35,265 nucleotides of DNA, taken from positions 1 to 35,265 of the forward strand of contig CAIPYM010000014.1 in NCBI GenBank assembly GCA_903869345.1, in the 5' to 3' direction. The position numbers and the translations under genes are program-made. Below the pieces are notes generated by a model. The model searched no databases. It was not told the origin of the DNA and saw nothing but the letters and a program-made list of their open reading frames with translations. The DNA is from an uncultured Pseudomonadota bacterium. GTDB taxonomy: Bacteria > Pseudomonadota > Alphaproteobacteria > UBA9219. Position 1 is the stretch's first letter. Each line of letters opens with the position of its first letter. This document shows positions 8,475-15,751 of the stretch, one piece after another.

Positions 8475-10004
8475 TTACTTCTTGACCTCTTTCAGCGGGA
8501 TCGCGACGAATCGCAGATCACCCGCCCGGTCCACAAGCACCAGAAGAGGCTTGTCGGCCTTTTGAGCGCGGCGAGTCTCCTCGGTCAAGTCCTTGGCCGT
8601 GTGAAGCTCTTGTTGGTTCACCTCACTGAGAACGTCGCCCGTCTGAAGCCCGGCTTGCGCGGCGGAGCCCGTGGATTCCACGCGCGTGACAACCAGACCA
8701 CTGGCGTTCTGCCCCAGGTTGTACTGCCGACGCAGGGCGGCCGTGACAGGAGCGACGGTGACACCGAGGTCGCGCACCACCTCGCCGGTTGCTCCGTGGG
8801 AGGCCGAATCCTCTGCGCCCGCGTCCTTGGTGGCGAGCACCGATTCGTCGTCTTTCAGTTCCGCAATGCGGGCCGAGACGGTGACCTGCTTGCCCCGTCG
8901 CCAGACAACGACGGGCACCGTTTGCCCGATCGGGGCTTCGGCCACCAAGCGGGGAAGACGGTGCATTTCGCTGACTTCTTTACCGTCGAACGTGAGAATC
9001 ACGTCTCCTGCAAGGAGATGGGCTTCCGTCGCGGGACTTCCCGCCGTGAGGCTGGAGACCAGTGCACCGTGCGGTTTGCCGAGTCCCAGGCTGTCTGCAA
9101 TCTCGGGGGTCACCGTTTGAACGTGTACGCCAAGCCAGCCACGCCGTGTTTTCCCGTGATCCTTCAACTGGGCAATCACGCCTTTGGCGAGAGCCGAGGG
9201 AATCGCGAATCCGATTCCGATGGACCCGCCCGAGGGCGAGAAAATAGCGGAGTTCACGCCAACGACTTCGCCGTCCATGTTGAACATGGGACCGCCGGAG
9301 TTCCCACGGTTAATCGGGGCGTCGGTTTGGAGGTAATCGTCGTAGGGACCCGAGTTGATGTCCCGCGCCCGTGCGGAAATGATTCCCGCCGTAACACTGC
9401 CCCCGAGCCCAAAGGGGTTCCCGACAGCCACAATCCAGTCACCGACTCGTGCCTTATCGCTGTCGCCCCACGGGACGAAGGGCAGGGGTTTGGCGGGAAC
9501 CACTTTCAAGAGTGCCAGATCGGTCTTTTCATCGCGCCCAACGATTTTCGCGGGAAGCGTGACGTCGTTTGCGAACACAACGTCAATGGTGTCGGCGTTC
9601 TGGATGACGTGCTCGTTGGTCACGATGTAACCCGTGGGGTCAATCACGAACCCCGATCCCAGAGAGGTTGCGCGGTGCGTTCGCGGCGAGCCGGGGTGTG
9701 AAGGATGACGACCGGAGAAATCGCGCTGACCGAAAAAATCGCGCAAAAGGTCATCGAAGGGGGCTCCGGGGGGAAGTTGGAGATCAGGTTCGTTGGACGG
9801 ACCGTCATGGCCTGACGGGGCGTTGGGGGTCGTGTTGGCGAACGTCTGGGACGTTGAGATATTGACGACGGCAGGCAGCACCTTGTCCGCAAGGTCGGCA
9901 AAGCTGGCGGGGCCGCTGGTGGCATGGGCCCGACTCACCCAACTGAAAGGGCCTCCCCAAAGCATCGCGAGAATCAGGAGGCTAACGCGGACATGATTCG
10001 CCAT
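8475..10004 (-). CDS. degP: Periplasmic serine protease, DegP/HtrA (Do) family
   Basis: 509 residues from the ATG at 10004. A signal peptide with an AHA cleavage region ends near residue 28. The trypsin-like domain carries the triad His132 (TNEHVI), Asp162 (KTDLALL) and Ser236 (NRGNSGGPM). Two PDZ domains follow (about 285-375 and 415-505, the second with GSAAQAGLQTGDVL). The family degrades or refolds misfolded envelope proteins. The longer reading from 10043 adds 13 residues with no signal-like character and no ribosome site, whereas AAGAAGAGG lies 7 bases before 10004. The gene is divergent from the receiver operon at 10.3 kb. No partner sensor gene is adjacent. Confidence 0.96.
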   Translation of the reverse strand: MANHVRVSLLILAMLWGGPFSWVSRAHATSGPASFADLADKVLPAVVNISTSQTFANTTPNAPSGHDGPSNEPDLQLPPGAPFDDLLRDFFGQRDFSGRHPSHPGSPRTHRATSLGSGFVIDPTGYIVTNEHVIQNADTIDVVFANDVTLPAKIVGRDEKTDLALLKVVPAKPLPFVPWGDSDKARVGDWIVAVGNPFGLGGSVTAGIISARARDINSGPYDDYLQTDAPINRGNSGGPMFNMDGEVVGVNSAIFSPSGGSIGIGFAIPSALAKGVIAQLKDHGKTRRGWLGVHVQTVTPEIADSLGLGKPHGALVSSLTAGSPATEAHLLAGDVILTFDGKEVSEMHRLPRLVAEAPIGQTVPVVVWRRGKQVTVSARIAELKDDESVLATKDAGAEDSASHGATGEVVRDLGVTVAPVTAALRRQYNLGQNASGLVVTRVESTGSAAQAGLQTGDVLSEVNQQELHTAKDLTEETRRAQKADKPLLVLVDRAGDLRFVAIPLKEVKK

Positions 10005-10011
10005 GGGAAAA

Positions 10012-10020
10012 CCTCTTCTT
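10012..10020 (-). promoter_or_regulatory. Ribosome binding site fixing the degP start
   Basis: On the minus strand AAGAAGAGG ends 7 bases before the ATG at 10004. This favours that start over the in-frame upstream one at 10043. Confidence 0.7.
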
Positions 10021-10150
10021 AGGGAAAAACCTTCACGTCTCAAGGTGTCATTAACATCGAGCCGATGGACTCAAGAAACCCTCTCAACGTGGCCAATGTA
10101 GGGCAAAAAACGGGTGCGAGAAACGCGGACTCTTTTTTCGTACCACGGAC

Positions 10151-10181
10151 TTGGCGCTGCGGGAAGTTTTGGGTGTAAGAT
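10151..10181 (+). promoter_or_regulatory. Candidate promoter of the cheY-cheX-kinase operon
   Basis: A TTGGCG (-35 like) at 10151-10156 is followed, 19 bases on, by an extended -10 TGTAAGAT (10174-10181). The same octamer TGTAAGAT occurs upstream of ftsZ at 13143. The leader to the GTG start would be about 80 bases. Prediction by eye only. Confidence 0.35.
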
Positions 10182-10268
10182 GGACTCGCCTACCTACGCT
10201 CAGACCATGAGCGTGTTTTCCTCCTCGCCGTTGTGGACAGAGGGGCGTCAGCTTGAAGGGGATCCCCC

Positions 10269-10703
10269 GTGACTCAGCTTTCCGATCTCAAGGTTCTGGT
10301 GGTGGATGACCACTTTCTCGTGCGGCAGTTCGTGCGCAACACGCTGCAGGAAGCCAAGATCAACGACGTTCAGACGGCGGCCGACGGCAACGAGGCGATT
10401 GATATGGTTCAAAAGGCCCATGAGACCGAGCGGCCTTACGATATCGTGCTGTTGGATTGGAACATGCCGACGGTCTCGGGGTTGGAGGTTCTGAACTACT
10501 TTCGGGCCAAGCCTGAATACGCCAACACGGCGTTTGTGATGTTGACGGTTGAATCGGAGCAACAAAACATCATGAAGGCGATTAAGGCCGGTGCGACCTC
10601 TTACATGATCAAGCCTGTTTTGCCAGGCGATTTCAGCAAGAAACTCGCCGAGATCTACGATTGGATTCTCCGCAAGCGCCAAGCGGCTAACGCGAAGAAG
10701 TAA
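10269..10703 (+). CDS. CheY-like response regulator
   Basis: 144 residues, receiver domain only. All key residues are present: acidic pair Asp13-Asp14 (LVVDDH), phosphoacceptor Asp63 (VLLDWNMP), Thr in FVMLT and Lys in YMIKP. The start is a GTG preceded by AAGGGG. It is the first gene of a three-gene operon with a CheX-like phosphatase and a CheA-like kinase, so it is very likely the phosphate acceptor of that kinase and the substrate of that phosphatase. Without an output domain it probably works by protein binding, as CheY does. No chemoreceptor, CheW or flagellar gene is nearby, so the output is unknown. Confidence 0.93.
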   Translation: MTQLSDLKVLVVDDHFLVRQFVRNTLQEAKINDVQTAADGNEAIDMVQKAHETERPYDIVLLDWNMPTVSGLEVLNYFRAKPEYANTAFVMLTVESEQQNIMKAIKAGATSYMIKPVLPGDFSKKLAEIYDWILRKRQAANAKK

Positions 10704-10744
10704 CGGCTTTTACCCGTTTTCCCCTCCTCCTAAGGACGCGCCCC

Positions 10745-11284
10745 ATGATGCCTTCCGAACGTGAGCCCGCCAAGCGTTTTGAGCTTGATGAACGCTTGGC
10801 CCAGCATATCTCGGACGCTGTGTGCGTCGCGATTAACACCACCTTCAGCGTGTCGATCACACCGGGTGAGGTGGTCTTTGGCGAGGGAATGGTCTCGTTG
10901 ATGGGGGACGTTTCCGGGATCATCGCGATGGTCCAGGATCGCCTGGAGGGGACCCTCACGGTTTGCATGCCGACCGAGGCTTTGCGCGACATTTTGCCCC
11001 GCGTGCTGGGCCACGGGATCCCCGTGACACGGGACATGACGTCCGACGCGGTGGGAGAGATCACCAACTTGGTTTTTGGCCAGATCAAAACCGAGCTGAA
11101 TCAAAGGGGCCATGTTTTCCGTTTGGGAATCCCCAGCGTGATTCAAGGTAAAGGCCATTTCGTCAGCCAGTTCCACCGGGGTCGGTACATGCTGGCTTCC
11201 TTCCATATTGAAAATCATCTCATCCAGGTGCATGTGGCTATTCACGGTGGCGCGTGTGATCCCTCTTGCGCGGATGCCCCTTAA
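10745..11284 (+). CDS. CheX/CheC-like CheY-P phosphatase
   Basis: 179 residues. The region around 100-118 (SDAVGEITNLVFGQIKTEL) carries the ExxN signature of the CheC/CheX/FliY phosphatases, here Glu105 and Asn108, which insert into the receiver active site and hydrolyse the aspartyl phosphate. The flanking beta-rich segments (for example GTLTVCMP and the ending HVAIHGG) fit the CheX fold. TAAGGA lies about 9 bases before the ATG; a second ATG one codon later is equally usable. The gene follows the receiver gene by 41 bases and precedes the kinase by 15, consistent with one transcript. Only one ExxN motif is seen, as in CheX rather than CheC, which has two. Confidence 0.82.
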   Translation: MMPSEREPAKRFELDERLAQHISDAVCVAINTTFSVSITPGEVVFGEGMVSLMGDVSGIIAMVQDRLEGTLTVCMPTEALRDILPRVLGHGIPVTRDMTSDAVGEITNLVFGQIKTELNQRGHVFRLGIPSVIQGKGHFVSQFHRGRYMLASFHIENHLIQVHVAIHGGACDPSCADAP

Positions 11285-11299
11285 GCGTCATCGGTTTGG

Positions 11300-11632
11300 A
11301 TGGCCTCCATGTCGTCGGATCTCCCCTTTTCCTCTCCTTCGGTCCGGGATGATCCGTTAGCGTTTCTCCTCTTTGGCAAGGGGGGAACGCTGGCAAGGGT
11401 TGTGGCCCGTTTCGATATTGTACCGCTGGCCCTCGTGGGGCTTGTCAGCATCATTGCCCTTTTGAGCATCGCCGTGGTGCTGCCGCTTCTGGGGCTGGAG
11501 CCCCTTTTGCAGCCTTCGGCGCTGGGGTTTCTAGGGAGCGCAGCGTTGGTGGGGGGGGGGGTTCTCCTTTCTGAGCTACCGGGCCCATACCTGGGTTGTC
11601 AAACAAAGGCGGCTCACCGAAGTGCTGGTTGA
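11300..11632 (+). CDS. Membrane-anchor (5') part of a frameshifted CheA-like kinase
   Basis: This 110-residue reading frame supplies a short cytoplasmic start and two transmembrane segments (about residues 39-63 and 70-90, with VPLALVGLVSIIALLSIAVV). It reaches an 11-G run at 11551-11561 and then leaves the kinase frame, ending shortly after in residues with no family resemblance. Removing one G joins it to the downstream frame through FSFLSYRAHTWVVKQRRLTE, giving one 586-residue protein. The frame starts 15 bases after the CheX-like gene, with ATGs at 11300 and 11309 and no strong ribosome site, so translational coupling is likely. Confidence 0.75.
   Translation: MASMSSDLPFSSPSVRDDPLAFLLFGKGGTLARVVARFDIVPLALVGLVSIIALLSIAVVLPLLGLEPLLQPSALGFLGSAALVGGGVLLSELPGPYLGCQTKAAHRSAG
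11551..11561 (+). repeat. 11-G homopolymer at the kinase frameshift
   Basis: Eleven consecutive G lie inside the second transmembrane segment coding region of the CheA-like kinase. Ten G would keep the 5' and 3' parts in one frame; eleven separate them. Runs of this length are known sites of replication slippage (phase variation), RNA-polymerase slippage and also of sequencing error. Confidence 0.9.
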
Positions 11633-13061
11633 TAGCCTTGGACAGGGGTTTCTTGTTTTCGGGAGCGACGGGGTGTGTGGGCCTGCGTTTTCGCGGGCGT
11701 GCCAGGATTTGTTCGAGGTTATACCAGCGGGGTTGCCGGTCGCGGACGTCTTGCGTGTAGCGGAGGATCAACGCCCTGACTTCAACGACTGGATTCATGT
11801 TTTGTTTCGACCCGAGCATGCGCTGAGTTTTGAGGACGTGGTCAAGTTTCTGCCCTCCACGTTACGTGACACGGAGGGGCGGCACATCGCCCTTGTGTAC
11901 CGGCCTATTCATGACCTGGGGGATTTTCTTGAGGGCGTTGTCGTGATTGCCACGGATCAGACGGCCCATGTTGAAGCGCAAAAGACACTGGAAAAACAGC
12001 AAGTTTTTGCGGTCATGGTGCGCCGCATTTTTGATGATCGCAACGGTTTTGCGGCGACCGTGGCTCATTTACGTGCTTTGGCGATTGCTTCGCCGCGGGT
12101 GACTCGCGAAGAGCGAACAGAGTTCTTGCGCCATCTGCACACGATCAAAGCGAACGCGCGGTACTTTTCGATTTTGGATGTTGAAACGGTGGTCCACAAC
12201 CTTGAGACGTCCTTGCGTGGTCTGGAAGACGAGGGAGACGGCTTTAATGCGGCGCTGGTTGGAGGGCAAGAAGCCCTCACCCAAGCCTTAGCCTGCTTGA
12301 CGGTCACCTGTGGGAATCTCCTCGGGCGTGAAGGCGAGGGAGAGCGCCTGATGCTCGAGATGCGCGAAGACGACGTGTACGCTTTCGGGCGCGTTTTGCG
12401 TGACCATCGTGTCCCACCGGACCTGTTGCGGGAGTATCTGTTGACGTTGGCGGCCGTGCCGTTCAACGCGTGTTTCAAGTCGTTTGAGCGGAGTTTGCAG
12501 GATCTGGCGGGAATCTTGGACAAGCAGGTCAAGCCCGTCCGGTTTATCGGGTCAAACCCTTTGATTCTGACGCGGCCCTTGCGGGAGTTTCTCTTTGCTC
12601 TGCCACACTTGGCCCGTAACATGGCGGATCATGGCCTGGAAGATCCTGTCACGCGGTTGTCGCGTGGCAAAGATCCTCAGGGCCAGGTGACCATCTGCGG
12701 TGACGTTGTAGTGGGGCCAAGGGGCGAGGAAACGCTTGAGATCCGAATCAGTGATGATGGCAACGGCATTGATCCCTCACGCGTGCGGGCGCGTCTCGCG
12801 GTTGTGGACCCGCAAGGGGAATGGCGGTTCGAAGACGACAAAACGGTTATCCAGCGTGTTTTTTCGTGGGGATTTTCCACGAAAGGGGAGGTGTCGCGTC
12901 TGTCGGGGCGTGGCCTCGGGTTGGACGTGATGGCCCACGAGGTCGGGCGACTGGGTGGGTCCATGAGCGTCGCGTCGGAACTTTACCGAGGCGTGGAGTT
13001 CATCATCCGTGTGCCCTACCGGATGGATGAACGGGTGTTGAAGGACACGGCCGACGGGTAA
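11622..13061 (+). CDS. CheA-like histidine kinase (3' part, HPt plus HATPase)
   Basis: 479 residues from a GTG that is probably not a real start; the frame is open back to the poly-G run. In order: a PAS-like segment (about 1-118, LVDSLGQGFLVF), a short coiled coil, an HPt domain with phospho-His173 (HLHTIKANARYF), a helical dimerisation region (250-310), and a CheA-type ATPase with N box HLARNMADHG (Asn333), D box SDDGNGID (Asp378) and G box SGRGLGLDVM (429-436). It ends at the HATPase: no P5/CheW-like coupling domain and no P2 are visible. Joined to the upstream part, it would be a membrane-bound kinase independent of CheW arrays. It is the last gene of the operon with the receiver and CheX-like phosphatase. 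Confidence 0.85.
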   Translation: MLVDSLGQGFLVFGSDGVCGPAFSRACQDLFEVIPAGLPVADVLRVAEDQRPDFNDWIHVLFRPEHALSFEDVVKFLPSTLRDTEGRHIALVYRPIHDLGDFLEGVVVIATDQTAHVEAQKTLEKQQVFAVMVRRIFDDRNGFAATVAHLRALAIASPRVTREERTEFLRHLHTIKANARYFSILDVETVVHNLETSLRGLEDEGDGFNAALVGGQEALTQALACLTVTCGNLLGREGEGERLMLEMREDDVYAFGRVLRDHRVPPDLLREYLLTLAAVPFNACFKSFERSLQDLAGILDKQVKPVRFIGSNPLILTRPLREFLFALPHLARNMADHGLEDPVTRLSRGKDPQGQVTICGDVVVGPRGEETLEIRISDDGNGIDPSRVRARLAVVDPQGEWRFEDDKTVIQRVFSWGFSTKGEVSRLSGRGLGLDVMAHEVGRLGGSMSVASELYRGVEFIIRVPYRMDERVLKDTADG

Positions 13062-13142
13062 CGGAACTCTCTTCCTATTGGAGGTGGAGGGGCCGAGGTG
13101 GAGGGCGCGCGTGAAGCCGAGTGCGAGCAAACGTCTTGTTTT

Positions 13143-13150
13143 TGTAAGAT
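13143..13150 (+). promoter_or_regulatory. Candidate extended -10 upstream of ftsZ
   Basis: TGTAAGAT matches the extended -10 proposed for the receiver operon at 10174. No convincing -35 is seen at 16-18 bases upstream. It would give a leader of about 170 bases. The rest of the 13062-13328 gap contains only purine-rich GAGGTGGAGG repeats near 13081 and no gene. Confidence 0.22.
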
Positions 13151-13328
13151 AGGATCGTCAATCCACTGTTTTTCGCTCCCCCCTCCCGTTTGGGAAAGTT
13201 TAAGGTTAGAATGTCCTCGTCCCCCCGAGAGGATCGCGTTCTATCGGGAGTGTTCGAAGTGTTCGCAGCGGAGGGCGTCGTACGCGTGTCCCCGATTTCG
13301 TGCCCTTTGGTAAGGATTAGAGAAACTG

Positions 13329-15422
13329 ATGTCGGAGGAAGAGATGCTCAACTTATCCGTGGCCGCGCCGGACAACATGATCCGTCCGCGTATTTGCGTC
13401 ATTGGGGTAGGTGGAGCCGGGGGCAACGCCCTCAACAACATGATTCGTGCGAATCTGGAAGGGTGTGAGTTTGTTGGTGCCAACACCGACACGCAGGCCC
13501 TGTCCATGTCGCTTGCGCCGCGCAAACTGCAATTGGGCGTGGCCTTGTCGCGCGGGCTTGGCGCTGGGTCGAAGCCCGAAGTGGGCCGGGCCGCGGCCGA
13601 GGAGCAAACAACCGAAATTATGGGCTGTCTGGAAGGCACCGATATGCTTTTCATCACGGCGGGTATGGGCGGGGGCACGGGCACAGGCGCTGCGCCCGTC
13701 ATTGCCCGTATTGCGCGGGACGCTGGGATTTTGACCGTTGGCGTTGTGACCAAGCCTTTCCATTTTGAGGGCACGAACCGTATGCGGCAGGCTGAAAGTG
13801 GGTTGGCCGAGTTGCAACAGTATGTGGACACGCTGATTGTCATTCCCAACCAAAACCTCTTCCGAATTGCCAACGAGCGGACGACGTTCGCCGAAGCGTT
13901 CCGTATGGCCGATGAGGTTTTGCACGCAGGTGTACGTGGCATCACGGATCTGATGGTTATGCCGGGATTCATGAACCTCGATTTCGCCGACGTGAAAACG
14001 GTGATGGAGGAAATGGGCAAGGCTATGATGGGCACTGGCGAGGCGGAAGGCGAAGGTCGGGCCATTCGCGCGGCTGAGGCGGCAATTTCCAATCCCTTGC
14101 TGGACGATATTTCCATGCGGGGCGCGCGCGGTGTGCTCATCAACATCACGGGCGGGCTCGATATGACTCTGTTCGAGGTGGATCAGGCCGCAACGCGAAT
14201 TCGCGAAGAGGTGGATCCCGAGGCGCAAATCAAGGTCGGCTCAACGTTGGGCGACGATCTAACGGGCAAAATCCGTGTCTCGGTGATTGCAACGGGCATT
14301 GAAGCGCCGATTCACGAGAAAGCGTCCTCCAACCGGCGTGGGACGGGTGAAGCCGATAAAGCTACCTCGTCCACAGGCGGCGGTGCTGGACTTTACGCTC
14401 CTTCGACTTCGACGAATCGCGCAGCAACAGGCAGTGTTGCGGCGGGTGGCAGTGCAAAGGAGGCGGCCGGGGTTTCGGGTGTCTCCTCATCCCCGTCACC
14501 CTCCTCGGCCTCGGTGGGGGCAGGGCGATTTTCAGCGAGTGGTGGAACCTCTGCTGCGGTTTCCCCTGTTTCTTCCTTCTCGGCGGGGCACGATTCAGCC
14601 GCCTCTGGGGGGATCGCGTCTTCCTCGCGGGGGACGTCGTCGGGGCCGTCCCTCTTGTCCCAGGAAACGCCTTCCACGGTGCGAGGGGGAGATGATCTTC
14701 GGGGGAGGGTTGCGGTGCCGTCGTCCGGAGGGGCGTCGTTGGCCTCATCGTCGTACTTCACCATGCCCTCGGTGGCGCGGCCTTCCGCCTCGCCGTTTTC
14801 CTACACGAACGGGATTCTTGCGGTTCCCTTGTCGGCGCTCCCTTCGTCCGGAGGGGGCGAGGCGACAGAGCCCGCACCCCCCGTCGCTCCGTCGCGGCAG
14901 GCCGCTGCGCCCGCGTCTTCACCCTTTGGAACGGGACGTGGAGGATCGGCGGGAATCGCGCCCGCCACGGCGTCGGTCCCTCCCGCGCGGACTCCGTTCA
15001 CCACGTCGGATCGCGATTCCCAATTCTTGTCACCTCTTTCGGGGGGTGGGGATCGCCGTGGAACGTCGTCTTTTGGCAGCTCTAGCGGTGGGAGCTCCCT
15101 GGGTGGCGGAACCTCCTCCCTCGGTGCGCGAAGCGTCGGCGGCGGAGCCGTCGTGACCGGAGCTGCGGGGGCCCATCGCTCCCATTCGCTCTTTCAACGC
15201 ATCACGGGCTTTGGCTTGGTGCGGACCTCGGCGCACGATTCGCTGGAGGCCGGTGAAGAAGACAGGGGGCCGGATTCGGGGGCTTCCTCTGGTTATGGGG
15301 ACAGACCCGTGCGCCGCACAGGGAGCGAGGGGCCGGAACGTTCGGCGCCAGCGGGATCCGGCAGTGAAGCTCCGGATGTCCTGGAGATCCCGGCGTTCTT
15401 GCGTCGGCAAACGAATCATTAG
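13329..15422 (+). CDS. ftsZ: Cell division protein FtsZ with an unusually long linker
   Basis: 697 residues. The tubulin-like GTPase domain (about 20-335) carries GVGGAGGNA, the nucleotide loop GGGTGTG (114-120), and the NLDFADV and [12 protein letters not shown] segments. A Ser/Gly/Ala/Pro-rich, probably disordered linker of roughly 340 residues follows (about 340-680). The protein ends with the conserved membrane-tether-binding peptide [12 protein letters not shown] (683-694), showing the frame is correct to the end. FtsZ forms the division ring; the end peptide binds FtsA and other partners. AAGGATTAGAG precedes the ATG. No ftsQ/ftsA/mur genes are adjacent, so it is outside the usual division cluster. 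It is longer than typical alphaproteobacterial FtsZ (about 500-600 residues). Confidence 0.98.
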   Translation: MSEEEMLNLSVAAPDNMIRPRICVIGVGGAGGNALNNMIRANLEGCEFVGANTDTQALSMSLAPRKLQLGVALSRGLGAGSKPEVGRAAAEEQTTEIMGCLEGTDMLFITAGMGGGTGTGAAPVIARIARDAGILTVGVVTKPFHFEGTNRMRQAESGLAELQQYVDTLIVIPNQNLFRIANERTTFAEAFRMADEVLHAGVRGITDLMVMPGFMNLDFADVKTVMEEMGKAMMGTGEAEGEGRAIRAAEAAISNPLLDDISMRGARGVLINITGGLDMTLFEVDQAATRIREEVDPEAQIKVGSTLGDDLTGKIRVSVIATGIEAPIHEKASSNRRGTGEADKATSSTGGGAGLYAPSTSTNRAATGSVAAGGSAKEAAGVSGVSSSPSPSSASVGAGRFSASGGTSAAVSPVSSFSAGHDSAASGGIASSSRGTSSGPSLLSQETPSTVRGGDDLRGRVAVPSSGGASLASSSYFTMPSVARPSASPFSYTNGILAVPLSALPSSGGGEATEPAPPVAPSRQAAAPASSPFGTGRGGSAGIAPATASVPPARTPFTTSDRDSQFLSPLSGGGDRRGTSSFGSSSGGSSLGGGTSSLGARSVGGGAVVTGAAGAHRSHSLFQRITGFGLVRTSAHDSLEAGEEDRGPDSGASSGYGDRPVRRTGSEGPERSAPAGSGSEAPDVLEIPAFLRRQTNH

Positions 15423-15453
15423 GGCTTTGGGTGAGGAGTTAATACCGCGAAAC

Positions 15454-15618
15454 GGCACAGGATGACCTTCTCTCTCGGTTCCGTCCCCTTTTGCCGTCAT
15501 CCCGGCGAAAGCCGGGAGCCAGAGCCGTTTTTCCGTGACAGCTGAACCAGGAAGCCCGACTTTCGTCGGGACGACGAGGAGATGCGATAAAGATAAAAAG
15601 GGGAATCCATGCTGTGCT
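15454..15618 (+). repeat. Dispersed palindromic repeat element, copy B (most complete)
   Basis: The ends are imperfect inverted repeats: GCACAGGAT at 15455 and ATGCTGTGC at 15609 (8 of 9 pair). Inside are a leader matching copies A and D (GGCACAGGATGACC), the palindromic arm GTCATCCCGGCGAAAGCCGG, a middle shared with copy A, the inverted arm, and a right flank GAGGAGATGCGA also found in copy D. This layout is that of a small non-coding, MITE-like element. It lies between ftsZ and ETF-QO and could form a strong hairpin in the ftsZ transcript. Confidence 0.82.
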
Positions 15619-15661
15619 CCAGGAAAGATCGTTGTGAGCCCCTACAACCATGTGCCGTCTC

Positions 15662-15677
15662 TTAACCTCTGTTTAAC
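15662..15677. promoter_or_regulatory. Perfect CtrA-type site TTAA-N7-TTAAC
   Basis: TTAACCTCTGTTTAAC matches the alphaproteobacterial CtrA consensus at all nine fixed positions. It is 75 bases before the ETF-QO start, so it could bind at that promoter. The match is sequence-only; no CtrA gene is in the window. The rest of the 329-base gap (15423-15751) holds copy B and the ribosome site below. Confidence 0.5.
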
Positions 15678-15738
15678 GGTTTCATCTTAAACTCCATCAC
15701 CTCGTGCGCGGTCGTGCACGGTGTTTTTTCCGGTTCCC

Positions 15739-15745
15739 AAGGAGG
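15739..15745 (+). promoter_or_regulatory. Strong ribosome binding site fixing the ETF-QO start
   Basis: AAGGAGG sits 6 bases before the ATG at 15752. It rules against the in-frame GTG at 15704, which would add 16 arginine-rich residues. Confidence 0.85.
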
Positions 15746-15751
15746 CCCCTG

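Noticed and set aside
8424-9701. 425-codon plus-strand frame opposite degP
   Set aside because: Antisense to the conserved protease core; no motif. Typical of GC-rich codon bias.
14340-15375. Frameshift in ftsZ producing the Ser/Gly-rich region
   Set aside because: The conserved C-terminal peptide [12 protein letters not shown] is in the same frame after the linker.
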